NCBI GenBank assembly: GCA_023627715.1
Contig: JAMAHW010000095.1
Span: 106,979 to 170,978 of the forward strand
Reading direction: 5' to 3'
Source of the DNA: Periconia sp. R9002
Lineage: Eukaryota > Ascomycota > Dothideomycetes > Pleosporales > Periconiaceae
Length of the DNA: 64,000 bases
In this document: piece after piece, positions 56,916 to 64,000 of the stretch
How positions within the stretch are numbered: the first letter of the stretch is position 1
Layout of the letters: each line of letters opens with the position of its first letter
The notes under the pieces: model-generated
Told to the model about the DNA's origin: nothing
Database searches by the model: none
The model's input: only the letters and a program-made list of their open reading frames with translations
Made by a program: the position numbers and the translations under genes

Positions 56916-58415
56916 GAAGGCCACGAAGACACAGTCGAGCTGCTACTTAAGCGAGGCGCATACGCCTCTCAACTGGACGTGCAGTGCAAAGGTCTCATAC
57001 ACCATACTACCAATCAAGCCGTTTGCAAACCTTCGTTAGTCGCATTACTGCTGGATCACGGCGCTCCAATCGATACAGTTGACATCGAAAACATGACTCC
57101 ATTGCATTATTGTGTCAAATTCGGCCACAAAAATGTCGCAAAGTTGCTACTCGACAAAGGTGTACCGATCGATTGTGCAGTCAATCGAAAAGGGTGGGAG
57201 AGTCACAGGGCTGGAGAAGAAACTACCTACACAGTGTTCACATCAGATTCTATACGAAATGCATCACATTTGTCAGGTGGTCTTACTCCCTTGCATTTTG
57301 CCACCCTGACTGGCAATTCTGTGATGACTGAATTCCTCCTTGAAAATGGTGCGGATCTGAACGCTTTGTCAAATTATGGCGAAACACCTCTGCAACTTTC
57401 ACTCTCCACGAAACTTCGAGGAATAAAATATCAAGACGATTGGAATGATTCTGATCTGGGGGCAGAGAGCCTATGGAATATTCTAGATTTCGAAGAAAAT
57501 AATGTGGACTCAGTCGTCGATGATATTTTGAATCATCGAATTGGAGTAATTGACGCACTGCTCTCTCACCCAAAGACTGACCTAGAGGTGAGAGATTGTA
57601 AAGGAAAATGCCCTATCCACTGCATAGATTACAAACAGCCAGAAAGTATGACATACATGGAGATATTACTATGCAAAGGAGCGAATTTGTCATGCATCGA
57701 CTCAAAGCAACGGTCTGCACTACATCTTGCCAGCAGAGCTGGAAATCACAATGTAGTTTGCACCCTGCTTTCGCTAGGAGGAGATGTAACATTACCAGAT
57801 AAGCGAGGTCTCAATGCGCTCCATTACGCTGCTCAAAGCGGAAACTATGAGACACTTTTTACTATCCTGGAAAACGAGAAAGCAAAAGCAGCCAACCTCG
57901 TGGCCTCAAAAGATGACCATGATATGAATGCCCTCCACCATCTACTATCTACTTTTGGGTCTCACCATGTTGAGACAAGACAGCTGCTTCTCGACCAGGG
58001 TGTGGACGGTTATGGATTGGATGAATCTGGGATACCACCATTAGCGTGTTATCTTTCAAGTTTTCAATTGATCTGGAGCATTGACATTTGCCAATTGCTA
58101 CTGGAAATCAAGGAAAATGCATCATTCATTGGAAATGACGGTCGGACCATAGGCCACTTTTGCGCCGAAGCATTAGGTTTCGAAGCCCATGAATGGGAGA
58201 TTTTCAAGACGCATGGTGTCGACTTAACCAAGAAGGATTTTGAAGGAAAAACAGTTTTGCATCGTGCTGCCATTGCTGGTTCCATTACCAGAAGCTCACT
58301 AGAATACTTTCTCGATGACATTGGCCTTACTTTGAGTGCAGAAGACTCGTCGGGAAGAACGGCGTTAGATTATGCTATGGAGATGGCTACAAAAATGGCC
58401 AGCGAAGAAGATTGA
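56916..58415 (+). pseudogene. Ankyrin-repeat gene, apparently lacking its 5' part
   Basis: An open frame runs from 56916 to the TGA at 58415 (499 codons) and encodes many ankyrin units from its first codons: GHEDTVELLLKRGAYASQL, KPSLVALLLDHGAPIDTVD, MTPLHYCVKFGHKNVAKLL, GLTPLHFATLTGNSVMTEFL, SALHLASRAGNHNVVCTLLS, GLNALHYAAQSGNYETLFTI, KTVLHRAAIAGSI. The frame has a TAG at 56913-56915 right before the first unit and no suitable upstream ATG; the first in-frame ATG is at about 57094, inside a repeat. The TAG is part of a CTAG that could be a splice acceptor, so a missing upstream exon is as likely as truncation. Such C-terminal ankyrin arrays often belong to NACHT/NLR-like fungal proteins, but no NTPase domain is in the window. 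Confidence 0.6.
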
Positions 58416-59232
58416 TCATCAATTTACGAGGCTGATCGTTGGCAGAGGACTCAAGGCGTCTTGCTACAGCGAGCAATATCTTAGAGGCTGAAGCTTCAAG
58501 AGTTGATAAATGGTACTAGCTTTCTATTCTGCTACTTCAAACAAAACGTAATCTATTAGCGAGAGAATACATAGGTTAACAGTACGCTATATCGCGATGT
58601 ATTAGCTGCTTGTGTGGGTGCCGGCCAGCTCACTGTACTGGGTGCGGCGACATTAACATCTGGTTAAGGACCGCATGCACTGGATTTGAACAGACAGAAA
58701 GTGCAGATGGAGCTTCTAAAATATGCTAGTATCAAAAGTGCACAGCAACGCGGTCGCTCCACCAAGGTTTGTTACATAGCACTTAGCTGATGCTGTCCTG
58801 ATGATTTGATTGACAAGTTCGCTACCGAAAAGAAGAACTGCGGCATCCTAAATTTCATTGCGTAGTGTTGTTATTACCAAAATAATATTGTGGGGTCGCT
58901 AGTCGCATCAAACATAAATTTACTTCATTCCCACGCCTTGAGAATCTAACGTTACCACTAAGAACTATCAACCTCACAGTTAGAGAACCTCGTCATATGT
59001 AGGGCTTTCGGCCACAACCAAAATCTGGACGTATGGAGGTGATTCCGTCTATGGGCATTGCGTTTGAGTGCTTAGCATTTGCTGTTCGGAAGTTGATGGA
59101 GAATGATGAAAGTGTGACGTTTGTTGAAGTAGGTGGTTTGTAGCCGAGAGGGGGTTGTCTTGGCTTTACACAAAACACGATAATCACGCTGCCTGGATCC
59201 ATCGAAGATACACCAGCGGATACTAGCGCAAA
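58416..59232. other. Intergenic region
   Basis: No supported gene. Minus-strand ORFs at 58993-59400 overlap the next gene and lack motifs. Confidence 0.4.
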
Positions 59233-59664
59233 ATGCCAAAGAAGAACGAAGACCAAGTTGTCTCGAAGCAAGGCCTGCCAATTGAGGAGGGCGATCATGT
59301 GTATACGAAGATTCGGGGTGGACGACATGAGGGTGATGTAGGTGCCCATCTGTTTAGTTCCCACCCTTACGGCTATAACACGGAGAATATTCACATGCAA
59401 CTCATGCTACTGCAATGCGACAGAACGGAGCTGACCGTCATTTAGGTTGAGAAGATTATTACTTCGGAGCAAGAAGCGGAAAAGGAGAATTTGAAAAACC
59501 CGCCCAAGGTATGTGGTGAGACGGCGACGTTCCAGAGCAGTCACTGACAGGTTCAGGTGCTGTTCACAGATCAGAAGGGTAAACCTGTTGCGCACAACCC
59601 GGGCACGCTGGATATTGTTGATGGCAGCGAAAGTAGAATAGAGGACTTCCGTACTCGACTATAA
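59233..59664 (+). CDS. HVA1-type Tudor-like small protein (DUF2945)
   Basis: Three exons, 59233-59337, 59446-59508 and 59557-59664, give 91 aa; phase 0 at both junctions. The protein matches the hypervirulence-associated HVA1/DUF2945 family from end to end: GLPIEEGDHVYTKIRGGRHE, then VEKIITSEQEAEKENLKNPP, then VLFTDQKGKPVAHNPGTLDI. The family fold is a small Tudor-like beta barrel; it is widespread in fungi and bacteria and its biochemical role is not settled. The name comes from a Cryptococcus mutant phenotype. Introns are 108 and 48 bp, with CTGACC and CTGACAG branch-like sites. No signal peptide. The gene is complete. Confidence 0.85.
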
Positions 59665-59851
59665 AGGTAGACGGGCAGATATAGAGAGATTCAGTTTTTT
59701 GACTATCGGCGGCAGTCACGATCAATCTTGTTTTCATTTGAGCAACGTTGTGGACCCTAGTGCAGATCTATTCAGTCCAACCTGCACCCTTTTGAAGCTC
59801 TTAGACTCATTCTACCATGTCTCAAGTATATCACATCCCTTCGAGACAAAA

Positions 59852-60130
59852 ATGTTGCGACAAGGTCAGGGCAGGAGCGGGTCGGCCATCATCGCTGCTG
59901 CAAGTGGAACTTTGCCTGCTCTGCCCCCGCCACGCGCTAAAACATCTAGTTTGAACAACAATATCCCCAATGTACGTGTCAGGTACCAGGGTCCGCCGCG
60001 CAAGATACAGGGTAGTGAAAGGAAACTGGCACCTTCCAATAGACAAATATCGTTTGAGATGCAGAGCAATACTACTCTAAACCGAGTAAGAATTCTAGAT
60101 ATTACTCCCACATCGCTACATGACGTCTAG
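59852..60130 (+). CDS. Possible small protein or gene fragment with repeat D
   Basis: A 92-codon ORF that starts MLRQGQGRSGSAII, followed by GTLPALPPPRAK, and is polar and basic (RYQGPPRKIQGSERKLAPS). Its first third is the same coding-like segment as 52832-52909, in the same frame. It could be the first exon of a relative of the gene model at 53028, cut off by rearrangement, or noise. An intron-based extension was not found. Confidence 0.25.
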   Translation: MLRQGQGRSGSAIIAAASGTLPALPPPRAKTSSLNNNIPNVRVRYQGPPRKIQGSERKLAPSNRQISFEMQSNTTLNRVRILDITPTSLHDV

Positions 60131-61298
60131 TCATGCTAGTAACTTCTCTAGATCAAATACTAGGTGTGTTGTTGACCAACGGTATTATAAAGTTCATATA
60201 TTTATACAAAATATGGTAGCTGGTGTTTCTAGCTGAAACGGGGAAAAGCTCCAACCGCTATTATTGCCAGATTCATATTAGCGAATTACCGATGTAAACT
60301 AAGACGTTGCTCTCGAAGACTATTCGTTCTCCTTGTGGATAGACATAGTTCTGCATGACGAAGTCTTCGATATCTGGATTACTAGTCAAGTGATGTAAAA
60401 AAAAGAGTCTTAGGCAGCGCAGAAGCGAAAGTGATTTCCTTTGAAATGCAGTTGCAGCGATCTTCTTTCTAGTTCAGTGAATGAAGCATTCATCACGGAG
60501 CTTTTTGCATACAGCTAGAGTAACACGTTGTGAGCTCATTGCCTGATCATGGTGCTATGTCGCGCCTAATATGGTCTTATGGTGCGCTCTGTACTGTATT
60601 TTACACATTGTACTTTTTGCCGTCGCTAGTAATGAGTTGGACGCCTTAAGCGACGCGAACAATGATTTGTCTTAACACATTTCAGCATATACGTTTAGCA
60701 TGTAGCACTCACTTTAGTGGTGGATAGTAAGCTACCCGCAGCATAGGTTAAGTTATTAAGTGGATATATCAATTTCTATAGGATAGCTTAAAGTATGAGA
60801 AATGATGGGCGGCATCATTTTTTTTTCGAAAGCATATCGCGGATGGATTATCTGTCGCTGCGCCACGGCACCCTGTGTGGTGTATTCCCGCCTACATGTG
60901 AACACCCGGGGCACGTGACTTGGATTATATATGTTCCGGTCCATGCGCCCAGCTATAAACTACCTCCTTCTTACATTACACTCGGTAGCTTACTATTTTT
61001 TAACCTCAGCCAATATAGACCCGTACACCACCGCATCCTAAGGCAATAAGAACTAAGAACGGACTTTAAGCATCTTACACTGACGTAAGCTGAGCGCTGT
61101 CTCTTATAGGAGAATAGTTTGTAGATATACAACAGAGGTAAAACATTCGCGATTAGGTGGCTCTGGGCGTTTAGGCGCGCTTCAGACACTGGGTCACTAT
61201 CGGACAAAAATATGGTAACTGGCAAAAATCAGCATAAGATCAACAAGACGTCGTGCCGAACGTAGAGCACAAAGATCGTGGCATTAGCGACCATCGAA

Positions 61299-61308
61299 AT
61301 ATAAATAG
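61299..61308 (+). promoter_or_regulatory. TATA box of second small secreted protein gene
   Basis: ATATAAATAG lies about 145 bases upstream of the ATG at 61446. Confidence 0.6.
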
Positions 61309-61445
61309 TCGGCTGGCTTCTCATGTCTTGTGCCTTTCTTCTCATCATCAGCTAGCATCACCTAATTCACCAACCCTCCCGAGCTAAAGAAGTATCGAAG
61401 CAATCCTACCAAAGACCTTTTTTATTCATCCTCAAGAATCTCAAA

Positions 61446-61879
61446 ATGCTTGCCAATACTTTCGCAGCCGTTGCTCTTCTGGCCTCCCCGGCTCTGAGCT
61501 TCCTGCCTCCGGGTCAAGATGCCAACAGCTTAACTAGTCGGGCCCTGGATATGACCGTCAAGTTTTTCCCACACACGAACTGCAACAGCGCCGGGGGCCC
61601 GAACAGGGACTACAGCCGCGGCACATGCCTAGCCCTGCCAGAATCCAGCCATGGAGTCAAGATAATTGATCGTAAGACCGGGTGCTACTGTACGTTGCAT
61701 CTCTGCTTGTGCTTCCCTGTTTCAAGCCTCTATTGTAGACTTTTTGGTGGCTAACTAGACTTATGTATACAGTGAGAAAGTATACTGGTGGTAACTGCGA
61801 TGGCGCTTCCCAGAACATTGATGACACTGGGTGCCATGATATTGGTGACGCGTGGAACTCTCTGAAGTTCGTATGCTAG
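61446..61879 (+). CDS. Small secreted Cys-rich protein
   Basis: Two exons, 61446-61689 and 61773-61879, give 116 aa; the 83-bp intron has GTACGT, a GCTAACT branch and TACAG. Signal peptide about 1-18 (MLANTFAAVALLASPALS). The mature part has six Cys (HTNC, GTC, TGC, GNC, TGC, FVC), an even number suited to three disulfides, and a possible propeptide ending LTSRA. Ends with SLKFVC. No family is recognised. With the similar-sized protein at 26131 it is one of two candidate effectors or antimicrobial-type peptides in the window; their Cys spacing differs, so they are not clear relatives. The gene has its own TATA box. Confidence 0.75.
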
Positions 61880-62982
61880 GTCAGGGTTAGAAAGTCCAAT
61901 ATCGTTAAATTGGTTTCCTTAATGAGGAAACGGAGTTGAATGAGTGCGGAAGAGCTCTCAACTACATTGAGCTTGTTTTATATGCGGGAATACTTTTGGT
62001 TAACGTTCCTTATTGTTTTGTTTTTCTTCGCAGGATAGATATTAATCATCCGTTACGCTCCTTATATACTTACAATACAAACACGCTGTTCTCTTTCGCT
62101 TGAGCTCAGCATTCACGCACTACTGGGCTAATGTGCGCCGGAAGTTTCTCGAATCTCTCACCCAAGTGACCCTACTGGAATCCCCGGATCTTTTTAACTT
62201 GACTACGATGTACTTATACACGCATCGCGATCGCGTTCAACTTGTGCTCCGGCGCGCCAGTTGTATAAGCCAGAGAAGTGAACAAAAAACTATAGTGTGC
62301 CTCTTATTCTTAGAGACCACCTAAGTAAAGTAATAATCAGATTACATGTGTTTAGAAAATACGTTACTCTATTCTATTCAGCATTGCGTTAAAAGATTTA
62401 GCAAACCTCGCTAGTATTAACAAATTGCATACAAGATACTCAAGAAAGCCGAGGATCTGCACAGTTAATCAATATCCTTCCCACCTAACATTCTGGTAAT
62501 CACCGCTAACGTCTACGATTATGAGAATTAAATTTCATGGTTAAAGGGAAGGCCTATATTTATGAGCTTAAGCTTAAGTATCTTTACCTTTATATAACTA
62601 ATAGCGAAATAATTTAGAATAGCTATAGCGAATTAAAACCGTATGAAAACGTGTGTAATTACCTTAGTAATTATATATTACTATTTATTAGTTCCCTATT
62701 TCTACAGCCTCCAGTCGCCATGTCGCAAGGGCTTCTTGAGACGATACCGCGTAGAAGTGATGAGTCAGTATCTCATCATCCCATGATTCATGTCTAACCC
62801 CGCCAGAAAATATACGTTAACAATTCACATGTGTTCAACTCCATCAACTCCGTGCGAGCTATAGGGCAGCCTCCGAAGAACGAACGCATTAGACATAAAT
62901 GTACGTGGCCTTAAGCGACGGTCAATGATACGAAATGAAGTCTATAGCAAAGGAAGCCAATAGTTGAGTCAACATCTGGTCA
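61880..62982. other. AT-rich intergenic region
   Basis: The 62340-62710 part is very AT-rich with many TATA/TTAA words, as in repeat-induced-point-mutation-affected sequence, though no source element can be named. No gene is supported. Confidence 0.45.
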
Positions 62983-63774
62983 TCAAGGTGTAACCGCAGC
63001 AGCAATCATCATAGCCTGCACCAATCGCCTGCGGTCAATTTCCTTCTTCAGCATCAACAGACATGTGGCAATAACCAACTCTTCACCGACACTGTCCCTA
63101 TCACCCACATCCTCGCCAAGCACTAGCTCGCCACCGTTTCCAGCGCTGCACCCCTTGCTGCCGGGCGTCCTCGTTTCTTCATTCCTGATCATCGCAGCGA
63201 GGCGCTTCCTGTCCATGGTCATAACCAATGCAGTGCGCTTCTTGCCGTCACATCCAAAGCTCTTCTCCTTCCTGTACTCCCATTCCAATTCTCGTCCGTC
63301 TGGGAGTGTGAATTTCTGTGCGCGCGACGTCCAGCGGGACGCTGTCTTGATGATGCCATCCGCATCTCCGCTTACGTTTAGCCGCGTGAGGACGGGATCT
63401 TTGCCTGGTCCAAAAAAGTAGGTCGTGCTGATCAATGGATACCCCTCGGCATTGGTCAGGACACAGTTGCCTGAGCCACGGCGCTCGCGCGTGGATTGGT
63501 AGGCGACGCTTCCGTCTACGTTGTGAATATTGATGACGAGCTCCTTTGGCGGAACCGGTAGTCGGAGCACGGGGATGCCCTTGGTGTTGATGTGGTATGA
63601 TTTTGCTGGCCTAAAGAATGGGGCCGCCGCGGTGCCTAGTGTGGTGTCGCTCGTGATAGAGGCAGTTTCAGCCCTAATGAGATCTTGCTTTTCTTCTTCG
63701 GAGAGTAACTTCAGGTCGACATCGGGCTGGTCCAGATTTTTCTCGTTGAGAGTGGTAAGAGTGGTGGTGCTCAT
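62983..63774 (-). CDS. Hypothetical protein, tubby/LURP-like beta domain
   Basis: Single-exon minus-strand ORF. The ATG at 63774 (MSTTTLTTLNEKN) is preferred; another lies at 63786. It gives 263 aa. The N-terminal 55 residues are acidic and disordered. Residues about 60-250 read as alternating beta strands with turns: SYHINTKGIPVLRLPVPPKE, DGSVAYQSTRERRGSGNC, PLISTTYFFGPGKDPVL, GRELEWEYRKEKSFG, TALVMTMDRKRLAAMIRNEE. This pattern occurs in a common group of fungal proteins with a tubby C-terminal/LURP-like barrel, an inference from pattern alone. The last part has a helical LVIATCLLMLKKEIDRRRLV stretch that is typical of the same group. No signal peptide. Function unknown. Confidence 0.72.
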   Translation of the reverse strand: MSTTTLTTLNEKNLDQPDVDLKLLSEEEKQDLIRAETASITSDTTLGTAAAPFFRPAKSYHINTKGIPVLRLPVPPKELVINIHNVDGSVAYQSTRERRGSGNCVLTNAEGYPLISTTYFFGPGKDPVLTRLNVSGDADGIIKTASRWTSRAQKFTLPDGRELEWEYRKEKSFGCDGKKRTALVMTMDRKRLAAMIRNEETRTPGSKGCSAGNGGELVLGEDVGDRDSVGEELVIATCLLMLKKEIDRRRLVQAMMIAAAVTP

Positions 63775-64000
63775 GGTGGTTATCAATTAAGTGTTGTTCT
63801 TTGCGAAATGAGTAGCATTCTAAGATGCCGCTTTGCGTCTGTTTTATACGTTATCGCAATCAGAGGCTGGCGAAATCACAGTCTCGCTTTCAGAATGCTA
63901 ATGCGAAAACAAGGCTGCCGTGAGGTTGACTTGGGTGGCTTAGAGCCCCCGTGCTTTATGTCATCAGCTAGTATATCCTCGTATCAACCGTCGCAGTGAT
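63775..64000. other. Right-edge promoter region
   Basis: Upstream of the minus-strand gene. The plus-strand ORF at 63808-63999 has no supporting feature. Confidence 0.35.

Larger units (their letters stand above)
59665..61445. other. AT-rich intergenic region
   Basis: Apart from the candidate at 59852-60130 and the TATA box at 61299, there is no supported gene. The rest is AT-rich with short ORFs. Confidence 0.4.

Overview
The window is nuclear DNA of a filamentous ascomycete (Pezizomycotina, probably Dothideomycetes; the class is an inference). Evidence: genes are mostly split by 41-172 bp introns with GTRNGY-type donors, CTAAC/CTGAC branch sites and short acceptors; the gene set includes DASH Ask1, LSB6-type PI 4-kinase, Dal5-type MFS permease, an MMS1_N-domain protein and fungal LysM proteins. 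No rRNA, CRISPR, plasmid or viral feature was seen, and no tRNA was recognised by eye. Exon coordinates were worked out by hand from reading phase and splice signals.

Layout. (1) 1-23 kb is a gene-dense, conserved block: an MMS1_N/beta-propeller protein (minus, cut by the left edge), a TBC Rab-GAP with a C-terminal membrane anchor, a fungal transcription-factor-domain protein, an unknown Ser-rich protein, a short-chain dehydrogenase, DASH subunit Ask1, type II PI 4-kinase and a SNF2/RING ATPase. (2) 23.3-39.3 kb is an accessory, secretion-rich block: a single-pass membrane protein with an extracellular Cys domain (not visible as one ORF, rebuilt from three exons), a small Cys-rich secreted protein, an extracellular mucin-like protein, a five-LysM protein, an ankyrin protein, a second LysM protein, and a 14-exon CBM18-GH18 chitinase of killer-toxin-alpha type transcribed divergently from the second LysM gene. 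Dispersed direct repeats and AT-rich spacers lie between these genes. (3) 40-48 kb returns to ordinary genes: a secreted EEP-fold nuclease and an allantoate-permease-like MFS transporter, separated by a long low-complexity spacer with one weak two-exon candidate. (4) 49-64 kb is again accessory and AT-richer: repeat relics, an SRPK-like kinase, an unknown Cys-rich protein, a C2H2 zinc-finger protein, a 5'-truncated-looking ankyrin gene, a 91-aa HVA1/DUF2945 Tudor-like protein, a second small Cys-rich secreted protein and a hypothetical protein on the minus strand.

Working together. The most coherent functional unit is the chitin module at 28.2-39.3 kb: two secreted LysM proteins beside a chitin-binding GH18 enzyme whose C-terminal third follows Lys-Arg (Kex2-type) sites, as in yeast zymocin-type alpha/beta precursors. 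The 702-bp spacer shared by the second LysM gene and the chitinase carries a 33-bp imperfect direct repeat, a candidate shared regulatory element. A role in attacking or shielding fungal cell walls is plausible from the families but is not shown by the sequence.
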